Assembly: GCA_016165875.1 (NCBI GenBank)
Contig: JABBOT010000083.1
Location: forward strand, 124,001-188,000
Direction: 5' to 3'
Origin: Acanthopleura granulata
Lineage: Eukaryota > Mollusca > Polyplacophora > Chitonida > Chitonidae
Length of the DNA stretch: 64,000 nucleotides
Of the stretch, positions 1 to 9,289 are shown piece by piece. Each line of letters begins with the position of its first letter. Positions within the stretch are counted from its first letter, which is position 1. A model generated the notes under the pieces. It did not search any database and had not been told where the DNA came from. It was given only the letters and a program-made list of their open reading frames with translations. The translations under genes and the position numbers were made by a program.

Positions 1-624
1 GAAAAAAAACAAAGAAAAATAGAGAAAAAACGTCACATTCAAATGCCTTCAAGTGACCAAAGTAAGAATAAATAGGTTTTTTCTACGTCATAGGCTACAG
101 TTTAGTATGCAAATTTGCAGGGCCCATGATGAGGAAAAGAGCTTTATAGGCCCTGTTTAAAGGAAGACGGCATCTCAAATTCCAACCATAGAGAGATGAT
201 TTCAGTGTCTTCCACACCACAAGAAAAACACAGAAACACAAAAAAAAAAACAAAGAAAAAACGTCATATTCAAATGCCTTCAAGTGACCAAAGTAAGAAT
301 AAATTCGTTGGTTCTACGTCATAGCCTACAGTTTAGTATGCAAATTTGCAGGGCCCATAATGCGGAAAAATGCTTTATAGGCCGTTTATAAAAAAAGACG
401 GGATCTCAAATTCCAACCATAGAGAGATGATTTCAGTCTCTTCCACACCACAAGAAAAACAAAGCAAAAAAACAAAGAAAAACAAAGAAAAAACGTCAAA
501 TTCAAATGCCTTCAAGTGACCAAAGTAAGAATAAATACGTTGGTTCTACGTCATAGGCTACAGTTTAGTATGCAAATTTGCAGGGCCCATGATGCGGAAA
601 AGGGCTTTATAGGCCCTGTATAAA
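1..624 (+). repeat. Array entry: one partial and two full A monomers
   Basis: The window opens inside the A-rich tract of a monomer that ends near 161. Two full monomers follow, from 162 and 391. The first carries the rare AATAGGTTTTTTCTACG variant also found near 2,671, 16,024 and 27,051, which labels one position of the higher-order repeat. The monomer at 391 has the GGCCGTTTATAAAAAAAGACGGG variant that recurs near 22,864 and 24,992. Confidence 0.85.
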
Positions 625-2518
625 GGAAGACATCATCTCAAATTGGAACCATAGAGAGATGATTTCAGTCTCTTCCACACGACAAGAAAATCACAGAAAA
701 AAAAACAAAGAAAAACAAAGAAAAAACGTCACATTCAAATGCCTTCAAGTGACCAAAGTAAGAATAAATACGTGGGTTCTACGTCATAGGCTACAGTTTA
801 GTATGTAAATTTGCAGTGCCCATGATGCGGAAAAGGGCTTTAGAGGCCCTGTATGAAGGAAGACGGCATCTCAAATTGGAAACATAGAGAGATCATTTCA
901 GTCTCTTTCACACCACAAGAAAATCACAGAAAAACAAAGAAAAAAAACAAAGAAAAACAAAGGAAAAACGTCACATTCAAATGCCATCAAATAACCAAAG
1001 TAAGAATAAATACGTTGGTTGTACGTCATAGGCTACAGTTTAGTATGCAAACTTGCAGGGCCCATGATGCGGAAAAGAGCTTTATAGGCCCTGTTTAAAG
1101 GAAGACGGCATCTCAAATTCCAACCATAGAGAGATGATTTCAGTGTCTTCCACACCACAAGAAAAACACAGAAACACAAAGAAAAAAAGCAAAGAAAAAA
1201 CGTGAAGTTCAAAGGCCATCAAATAACCAAAGTAAGAATAAATACGTTGGTTCTACGTCATAGGCTACAGTTTAGTATGCAAACTTGCAGGGGTCATGAT
1301 GCGGAAAAAGGCTTTATAGGCCCTGTATAAAGGAAGACGGCATCTCAAATTCGAACCATAGAGAGATCATTTCAGTCTCTTTCACACCACAAGAAAAAGA
1401 AAAAAAAAGAAAAATTAAGAAAAAACGTCAAATTCAAATGCCTTCAGATGAGAAAATTAAGAATAAATACGTTGGTTCTACCTCATAGCCGATAGTTTAG
1501 TATGCAAATTTGGAGGGTCCATGATGAGGAAAAGGGCTTTATAGGCCCGGTATAAAGGAAGACGGCATCTGAAATTGGAACCATACAGAGATGATTTCGG
1601 TCTCTTCCACACTACAGGAAAAACACAGAAAAACAAAGAAAAAAAAAACAAAGAAAAAACGTCAAATTCAAATGCCTTCACTTGAGGAAATTAAGAATAA
1701 ATACGTTGGTTCTACGCTATAGGCTACAGTTTAGTATGCAAACTTGCAGGGTAAATGATGCGGAAAAGGGCTTTATAGACCGTGTATAAAAAAAGACGGC
1801 GTCTCAAATTGGAATAATAGAGAGATGATTTCAGTGTCTTCCACACCACAAGAAAAACACAGAAAAACAAAGAAAAAAAACATACAAAAACAAAGAAAAA
1901 ACGTCAAATTCAAATGCCTTCAAGTGACCAAAGTAAGAATAAATACGTTGGTTCTACGTCATAGGCTACAGTTTAGTATGCAAACTTGCAGGGTAAATGA
2001 TGCGGAAAAGGGCTTTATATGCCGTGTATAAAAAAAGACGGCATCTCAAATTCGAACCATAGAGAGATGATTTCAGTGTCTTCCACACCACAAGAAAATC
2101 ACAGAAAAACAAAGAAAAAAAACAAAGAAAAACAAAGAAAAAACGTCAAATTCAAATGCCTTCAAGTGACCAAAGTAAGAATAAATACGTTGGTTCTACG
2201 TCATAGGCTACAGTTTAGTATGCAAATTTGCATCGCCCATGATGCGGAAAAGGGCTTTATAGGCCCTGTATAAAGGAAGACGGCATCTCAAATTCGAACC
2301 ATAGAGAGATGATTTCAGTGTCTTCCACACCACAAGAAAATCACAGAAAAACAAAGAAAAAAAAAACAAAGAAAAAGAAAGGAAAAACGTCATATTCAAC
2401 TGCCTTCAAGTGACCAAAGTAAGAATAAATACGTTGGTTCTACGTCATAGCCTACAGTTTAGTATGCAAATTTGCAGGGCCCATGATGCGGAAAAGGGCT
2501 TTATATTCCCTGTATAAA

Positions 2519-2761
2519 GGAAGACGGCATCTCAAATTGGAACCATAGAGAGATGATTTCAGTGTCTTCCACATAACAAGAAAAACACAGAAAAACGAAG
2601 GAAAAAAAACAAAGAAAAATAGAGAAAAAACGTCACATTCAAATGCCTTCAAGTGACCAAAGTAAGAATAAATAGGTTTTTTCTACGTCATAGCCTACAG
2701 TTTAGTATGCAAATTTGCAGGTCCCATGATGAGGAACAGCTCTTTATAGGAGCTGTATAAA
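2519..2761 (+). repeat. Marker monomer AATAGGTTTTTTC (copy 2 of 4)
   Basis: In this 243-bp monomer the first ACGT core is replaced by a T-run, AATAGGTTTTTTCTACG, leaving only the second ACGT. The same variant occurs near 73, 16,024 and 27,051, each time just before the monomer type with the changed GC stem where that neighbour is present. It is a useful marker for tracing superblock copies. Confidence 0.75.
2736..2756 (+). other. Variant GC stem with both arms changed
   Basis: The usual AGGGC/GCCCT arms are replaced by ACAGCTC (2736-2742) and GAGCTGT (2750-2756), a perfect 7-bp inverted repeat around the unchanged loop TTTATAG. Both arms changed together while pairing was kept. Identical copies lie at 16,089-16,109 and 27,114-27,134, so this is one event spread by block duplication. 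It could reflect constraint on a hairpin, or a single local templated change. Confidence 0.7.
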
Positions 2762-5103
2762 GGAAGACGGCATCTGAAATTCGAACCATAGAGAGATGAT
2801 TTCAGTGTCTTCCACACCACAAGAAAAACAAAGAAAAAAAAAACAAAGAAAAACAAAGAAAAAGCGTGAAGTTCAAAGGCCATCAAATAACCAAAGTAAG
2901 AATAAATACGTCGGTTCTACGTCATAGGCTACAGTTTAGTATGCAAATTTGCAGGGGTTATGATGCGGAAAAAGGCTTTATAGGCCCTGTATAAAGGAAG
3001 ACGGCATCTCAAATTCGAACCATAGAGAGATGATTTCAGTCTCTTCCACACCACAAGAAAAAGAAAAAAAAAAAAAGAAAAACAAAGAAAAACCGTCAAA
3101 TTCAAATGCCTTCAAGTGACCAAAGTAAGAATAAATACGTTGGTTCTACGTCATAGGCTACAGTTTTGTATGTAAATTTGCAGGGCCCATGATGCGGAAA
3201 CGTGCTTTATAGGCCCTGTATAACGGAAGACGGCATCTGAAATTGGAACCATAGAGAGATCATTACAGTCTCTTCCACACCACAAGAAAAACAAAGAAAA
3301 AGAAAACAAAGGAAAACAAAGCAAAAACGTGAAGTTCAAAGGCCATCAAAAAACCAGAGTAAGAATAAATACGTTGGTTCAACGTCATAGGCTACAGTTT
3401 AGTATGCAAATTTGCAAGGCCCATGATGAGGAAAAGAGCTTTATAGGCCCTGTTTAAAGGAAGACGGCATCTCAAATTTGAACCATAGAGAGATGATTTC
3501 AGTGTCTTCCACACCACAAGAAAAACACAAACACAGAAAGAAAAAAAACAAAGAAAAAACGTCATATTCAAATGCCTTCAAGTGACCAAAGTAAGAATAA
3601 ATTCGTTGGTTCTACGTCATAGCCTACAGTTTAGTATGCAAATTTGCAGGGCCCATAATGCGGAAAAGGGCTTTATAGGCCGTTTATAAAAAAAAGTCGG
3701 GATCTCAAATTCCAACCATAGAGAGATGATTTCAGTGTCTTCCACACCACAAGAAAAACAAAGCAAAAAAACAAAGAAAAATAAAGAAAAAACGTCAAAT
3801 TCAAATGCCTTCAAGTGACCAAAGTAAGAATAAATACGTTGGTTCTACGTCATAGGCTACAGTTTAGTATGCAAATTTGCATCACCCATGATGCGGAAAA
3901 GGGCTTTATATGCCCTGTATAAAGGAAGACATCATCTCAAATTCGAAACATAGAGAGATGATTTCAGTCTCTTCCACACCACAAGAAAATCACAGAAAAA
4001 AAACAAAGAAAAACAAAGAAAAAACGTCACATTCAAATGCCTTCAAGTGACCAAAGTAAGAATAAATACGTGGGTTCTACGTCATAGGCTACAGTTTAGT
4101 ATGCAAATTTGCATCGCCCATGATGCGGAAAAGGGCTTTATAGGCCCTGTATAAAGGAAGACATCATCTCAAATTCGAACCATAGAGAGATGATTTCAGT
4201 CTCTTCCACACCACAAGAAAATCACAGAAAAAAAAACAAAGAAAAACAAAGGAAAAACGTCATATTCAACTGCCTTCAAGTGACCAAAGTAAGAATAAAT
4301 ACGTTGGTTCTACGTCATAGCCTACAGTTTAGTATCCAAATTTGCAGGGCGCATGATGAGGAAAAGCTCTTTATAGGCCCTGTACAAAGGAAGACGGCAT
4401 CTCAAATTCCAACCATAGAGAGATGATTTCAGTCTCTTCCACACCACAAGAAAATCACAGAAAAACGAAGAAAAAAAAAACAAAGAAAAACAAAGGAAAA
4501 ACGTCAAATTCAAATGCCATCAAATAACCAAAGTAAGAATAAATACGTTGGTTCTACGTCATAGGCTACAGTTTAGTATGCAAATTTGCATCGCACATGA
4601 TGCGGAAAAGGGCTTTATAGGCCCTGTATAAAGGAAGACATCATCTCAAATTCGAACCATAGAGAGATGATTTGAGTGTCTTCCACACCACAAGAAAATC
4701 ACAGAAAAACAAAGAAAAAAAACAAAGAAAAACAAAGGAAAAACGTCAAATTCAAATGCCTTCAGATGAGAAAATTAAGAATAAATACGTTGGTTCTACG
4801 TCATAGGCTACAGTTTAGTATGCAAATTTGGAGGGTCCATGATGAGGAAAAGGGCTTTATAGGCCCGGTATAAAGGAAGACGGCATCTCAAATTGGAACC
4901 ATAGAGAGATGATTTCAGTCTTTTCCACACCACAAGAAAAAGAAAAAAAAAAAAAGAAAAACAAAGAAAAACCGTCAAATTCAAATGCCTTCAAGTGACC
5001 AAAGTAAGAATAAATACGTTGGTTCTACGTCATAGGCTACAGTTTAGTATGTAAATTTGCAGGGCCCATGATGCGGAAAAGTGCTTTATAGGCCCTGTAT
5101 AAA

Positions 5104-6943
5104 GGAAGACGGCATCTGAAATTGGAACCATAGAGAGATCATTTCAGTCTCTTCCACACCACAAGAAAAACAAAGGAAAAAAAAACAAAGGAAAACAAAG
5201 CAAAAACGTGAAGTTCAAAGGCCATCAAAAAACCAAAGTAAGAATAAATACGTTGGTTCTACGTCATAGCCTACAGTTTAGTATGCAAATTTGCATTGGT
5301 CATGATGCGGAAAAAGGCTTTAAAGGCCCTGTATAAAGGAACACGGCATCTCAAATTGGAACCATAGAGAGATGATTTCAGTCTTTTCCACACCACAAGA
5401 AAAAGAAAAAAAACAAAGAAAAACAAAGAAAAACCGTCAAATTCAAATGCCTTCAAGTGACCAAAGTAAGAATAAATTCGTTGGTTCTACGTCATAGCCT
5501 ACAGTTTAGTATGCAAATTTGCAGGGCCCATAATGCGGAAAAGGGCTTTATAGGCCGTTTATAAAAAAAGTCGGGATCTCAAATTCCAACCATAGAGAGA
5601 TGATTTCAGTGTCTTCCACACCACAAGAAAAACAAAGCAAAAAAACAAAGAAAAATAAAGAAAAAACGTCAAATTCAAATGCCTTCAAGTGACCAAAGTA
5701 AGAATAAATACGTTGGTTCTACGTCATAGGCTACAGTTTAGTATGCAAATTTGCATCGCCCATGATGCGGAAAAGGGCTTTATAGGCCCTGTATAAAGGA
5801 AGACATCATCTCAAATTCGAACCATAGAGAGATGATTTCAGTCTCTTCCACACCACAAGAAAATCACAGAAAAAAAAACAAAGAAAAACAAAGAAAAAAC
5901 GTCACATTCAAATGCCTTCAAGTGACCAAAGTAAGAATAAATACGTGGGTTCTACGTCATAGGCTACAGTTTAGTATGCAAATTTGCATCGCCCATGATG
6001 CGGAAAAGGGCTTTATAGGCCCTGTATAAAGGAAGACATCATCTCAAATTCGAACCATAGAGAGATGATTTCAGTCTCTTCCACACTACAAGAAAAAGAA
6101 AAAAAAAAAAAGAAAAACAAAGAAAAACCGTCAAATTCAAATGCCTTCAAGTGACCAAAGTAAGAATAAATACGTTGGTTCTACGTCATAGGCTACAGTT
6201 TAGTATGTAAATTTGCAGGGCCCATGATGCGGAAAAGTGCTTTATAGGCCCTGTATAAAGGAAGACGGCATCTGAAATTGGAACCATAGAGAGATCATTT
6301 CAGTCTCTTCCACACCACAAGAAAAACAAAGGAAAAAAAAACAAAGGAAAACAAAGCAAAAACGTGAAGTTCAAAGGCCATCAAAAAACCAAAGTAAGAA
6401 TAAATACGTTGGTTCTACGTCATAGCCTACAGTTTAGTATGCAAATTTGCATTGGTCATGATGCGGAAAAAGGCTTTAAAGGCCCTGTATAAAGGAACAC
6501 GGCATCTCAAATTGGAACCATAGAGAGATGATTTCAGTCTTTTCCACACCACAAGAAAAAGAAAAAAAACAAAGAAAAACCGTCAAATTCAAATGCCTTC
6601 AAGTGACCAAAGTAAGAATAAATTCGTTGGTTCTACGTCATAGCCTACAGTTTAGTATGCAAATTTGCAGGGCCCATAATGCGGAAAAGGGCTTTATAGG
6701 CCGTTTATAAAAAAAGTCGGGATCTCAAATTCCAACCATAGAGAGATGATTTCAGTGTCTTCCACACCACAAGAAAAACAAAGCAAAAAAACAAAGAAAA
6801 ATAAAGAAAAAACGTCAAATTCAAATGCCTTCAAGTGACCAAAGTAAGAATAAATACGTTGGTTCTACGTCATAGGCTACAGTTTAGTATGCAAATTTGC
6901 ATCGCCCATGATGCGGAAAAGGGCTTTATAGGCCCTGTATAAA
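5104..6943 (+). repeat. Five-monomer tandem duplication in superblock I
   Basis: Monomers starting at 5,104, 5,338, 5,565 and onward recur at 6,260, 6,494 and 6,712, a displacement of about 1,156 bp. Shared rare variants are CATTGGTCATGATGCGG, the AAAGGAACACGG head and the TAAAAAAAGTCGGGATC head. The second copy has a shorter A-rich tract in the 6,494 monomer (218 bp instead of 227). Confidence 0.75.
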
Positions 6944-7453
6944 GGAAGACGGCATCTCAAATTCCAACCATAGAGAGATGATTTCAGTCTCTTCCACACC
7001 ACAAGAAAAACACAGAAAAACAAAAAAAAAAACAAAGAAAAAACGTCAAATTCAAATGCCTTCAAGTGACCAAAGTAAGAATAAATACGTTGGTTCTACG
7101 TCATAGGCTACAGTTTAGTATGCAAATTTGCAGGGCCCATGATGCGGAAAAATGCTTTATAGGCCCTGTATAAAGGAAGACGGCATCTCAAATTCCAACC
7201 ATAGAGAGATGATTTCAGTCTCTTCCACACCACAAGAAAAACAAAGCAAAAAAACAAAGAAAAACAAAGAAAAAACGTCAAATTCAAATGCCTTCAAGTG
7301 ACCAAAGTAAGAATAAATACGTTGGTTCTACGTCATAGGCTACAGTTTAGTATGCAAATTTGCAGGGCCCATGATGCGGAAAAGGGCTTTATAGGCCCTG
7401 TATAAAGGAAGACAGCATCTCAAATTGGAACCATAGAGAGATGATTTCAGTCT

Positions 7454-7468
7454 CTTCCACACCACAAG
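7454..7468 (+). other. Invariant box CTTCCACACCACAAG (example)
   Basis: This 15-bp segment is among the most constant parts of the monomer. It is present with few changes in nearly all A and B copies; typical deviations are CTTTCACACCACAAG, CTTCCACACAACAAG and CTTCCACACCAAAAG. Its constancy across two diverged subfamilies makes it a candidate protein-binding site, but no factor can be named from sequence. The monomers at 34,965 and 56,540 have lost it by deletion. Confidence 0.6.
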
Positions 7469-7508
7469 AAAAACACAGAAAAAAAAACAAAGAAAAACAA
7501 AGAAAAAA
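7466..7508 (+). other. Phased A-tract region (example)
   Basis: A run of A-tracts is separated by CAAAG or CACAG, giving spacings near 10 bp. A-tracts repeated at about one helical turn are known to bend DNA, so this segment is predicted to be intrinsically curved. Changes in the number of units here explain most of the length classes of subfamily A. On the minus strand it reads as T-runs. Confidence 0.6.
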
Positions 7509-7544
7509 CGTCAAATTCAAATGCCTTCAAGTGACCAAAGTAAG

Positions 7545-7566
7545 AATAAATACGTTGGTTCTACGT
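7545..7566 (+). promoter_or_regulatory. AATAAA and paired ACGT cores (example)
   Basis: AATAAA is followed directly by TACGTTGGTTCTACGTC. The two ACGT tetramers lie 11 bp apart, about one helical turn, and the second is part of ACGTCA, the complement of the bZIP half-site TGACGT. A further ACGTCA sits at 7508-7513. AATAAA followed by a GT-rich stretch resembles a polyadenylation signal on the plus strand. These are motif matches in an AT-rich repeat; binding or processing is not shown. Confidence 0.35.
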
Positions 7567-7584
7567 CATAGGCTACAGTTTAGT

Positions 7585-7597
7585 ATGCAAATTTGCA
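7585..7597 (+). promoter_or_regulatory. ATGCAAAT octamer in a 12-bp palindrome (example)
   Basis: ATGCAAAT is an exact match to the octamer bound by POU-domain factors in animals. It overlaps the perfect palindrome TGCAAATTTGCA, which becomes 14 bp (ATGCAAATTTGCAT) in monomers continuing CATCG, for example near 5,742-5,755. In many B monomers the right arm has changed to ATATCCAGG while ATGCAAAT remains, so the octamer is the more stable element. Function is inferred only from the motif. Confidence 0.45.
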
Positions 7598-7615
7598 GGG
7601 CCCATGATGCGGAAA

Positions 7616-7640
7616 AGGGCTTTATAGGCCCTGTATAAAG
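7616..7640 (+). promoter_or_regulatory. TATA dyad and overlapping GC stem (example)
   Basis: Arms CTTTATA (7620-7626) and TATAAAG (7634-7640) form a perfect 7-bp inverted repeat with a 7-bp spacer, which puts a TATAAA-like sequence on each strand. A second inverted repeat, AGGGC (7616-7620) with GCCCT (7628-7632), overlaps it, so only one stem could form at a time. In subfamily B the outer arms persist as CTTTAT and ATAAAG although the loop has changed. TATAAA lies 41 bp after the octamer. A promoter role is an inference. Confidence 0.45.
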
Positions 7641-9289
7641 GAAGACGGCATCTCAAATTGGAACCATAGAGAGATGATTTCAGTCTCTTCCACACCACAA
7701 GAAAAACACAGAAAAACAAAGAAAAAAAACAAAGAAAAACAAAGAAAAAACGTCAAATTCAAATGCCATCAAATAACCAAAGTAAGAATAAATACGTTGG
7801 TTCTACGTCATAGGCTACAGTTTAGTATGCAAACTTGCAGGGCCCATGATGCGGAAAAGGGCTTTATAGGCCCTGTATAAAGGAAGACGGCATCTCAAAT
7901 TCCAACCATAGAGAGATGATTTCAGTCTCTTCCACACCACAAGAAAAACACAGAAAAACAAAGAAAAAAAGCAAAGAAAAAACGTGAAGTTCAAATGCCA
8001 TCAAATAACCAAAGTAAGAATAAATACGTTGGTTCTACGTCATAGGCTACAGTTTAGTATGCAAACTTGCAGGGGTCATGATGCGGAAAAAGGCTTTATA
8101 GGCCCTGTATAAAGGAAGACGGCATCTCAAATTCGAACCATAGAGAGATCATTTCAGTCTCTTTCACACCACAAGAAAAAGAAAAAAAAAAGAAAAATTA
8201 AGAAAAAACGTCAAATTCAAATGCCTTCAGATGAGAAAATTAAGAATAAATACGTTGGTTCTACCTCATAGCCGATAGTTTAGTATGCAAATTTGGAGGG
8301 TCCATGATGAGGAAAAGGGCTTTATAGGCCCGGTATAAAGGAAGACGGCATCTGAAATTGGAACCATACAGAGATGATTTCGGTCTCTTCCACACTACAG
8401 GAAAAACACAGAAAAGCAAAGAAAAAAAAAACAAAGAAAAAACGTCAAATTCAAATGCCTTCACTTGAGGAAATTAAGAATAAATACGTTGGTTCTACGC
8501 TATAGGCTACAGTTTAGTATGCAAACTTGCAGGGTAAATGATGCGGAAAAGGGCTTTATAGACCGTGTATAAAAAAAGACGGCGTCTCAAATTGGAATAA
8601 TAGAGAGATGATTTCAGTGTCTTCCACACCACAAGAAAAACACAGAAAAACAAAGAAAAAAAACATACAAAAAAAAAGAAAAAACGTCAAATTCAAATGC
8701 CTTCAAGTGACCAAAGTAAGAATAAATACGTTGGTTCTACGTCATAGGCTACAGTTTAGTATGCAAACTTGCAGGGTAAATGATGCGGAAAAGGGCTTTA
8801 TATGCCGTGTATAAAAAAAGACGGCATCTCAAATTCCAACCATAGAGAGATGATTTCAGTGTCTTCCACACCACAAGAAAATCACAGAAAAACAAAGAAA
8901 AAAAACAAAGAAAAACAAAGAAAAAACGTCAAATTCAAATGCCTTCAAGTGACCAAAGTAAGAATAAATACGTTGGTTCTACGTCATAGGCTACAGTTTA
9001 GTATGCAAACTTGCAGGGTCCATGATGCGGAAAAGGGCTTTATAGGCCCTGTTTAAAGGAAGACGGCATCTGAAATTGGAACCATAGAGAGATGATTTCA
9101 GTCTCTTCCACACCACAAGAAAAACACAGAAACACAAAGAAAAAAAACAAAGAAAAAACGTCACATTCAAATGCCTTCAAGTGACCAAAGTAAGAATAAA
9201 TACGTTGGTTCTACGTCATAGGCTACAGTTTAGTATGCAAATTTGCATCATCCATGATGCGGAAAAGGGCTTTATAGGCCCTGTATAAA

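Larger units (their letters stand above)
625..7406 (+). repeat. A superblock I (29 monomers, 6,782 bp)
   Basis: It starts with the monomer followed by the GTATGAAGG and GTTTAAAGG variants, and runs to the next occurrence of that series at 7,407. The order of variant monomers in 625-2,032 recurs at 7,407-8,815 and 13,977-15,385. The part 2,033-3,923 recurs at 15,386-17,278 but is missing from the second superblock. It contains an internal five-monomer duplication of about 1,156 bp (5,104-6,259 and 6,260 onward), also present in superblock II. Confidence 0.75.
7407..7639 (+). repeat. Reference subfamily A monomer (233 bp)
   Basis: This is a clean example of the A monomer. In order: head 7407-7453; CTTCCACACCACAAG 7454-7468; A-rich tract about 7466-7508; ACGTCA 7508-7513; AATAAA 7545-7550; ACGT cores at 7552 and 7563; octamer ATGCAAAT 7585-7592 inside palindrome TGCAAATTTGCA 7586-7597; GGGCCC 7598-7603; GC stem arms 7616-7620 and 7628-7632; TATA dyad 7620-7640, whose last base belongs to the next monomer. 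The phase is arbitrary; I start each monomer at GGAAGAC, just after TATAAA. Confidence 0.93.

Noticed and set aside
300..320. CENP-B box-like TTCGTTGG
   Set aside because: Only the first half resembles the CENP-B box core TTCGNNNNANNCGGG. The A and CGGG positions do not match, and most monomers have TACGTTGG instead.
7557..7567. tRNA B-box-like GGTTCTACGTC
   Set aside because: It matches GGTTCGANNCC at seven of nine fixed positions, but I find no A box at a suitable distance upstream and no tRNA-like fold. A tRNA-derived SINE origin is not supported.
7441..7638. Recurring 65-68 codon plus-strand frames with Lys-rich products
   Set aside because: Start and stop lie in constant repeat segments, the stop being inside TATAAA. 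An equally open frame exists on the other strand, most monomers lack the frame, and changes between copies are often amino-acid altering.
7581..7640. snRNA-type or retroviral LTR-type promoter (octamer plus TATA plus AATAAA)
   Set aside because: No proximal sequence element, snRNA body, LTR ends, primer-binding site or polypurine tract was found. The motif order is suggestive only and is reported as a hypothesis under the cassette finding.
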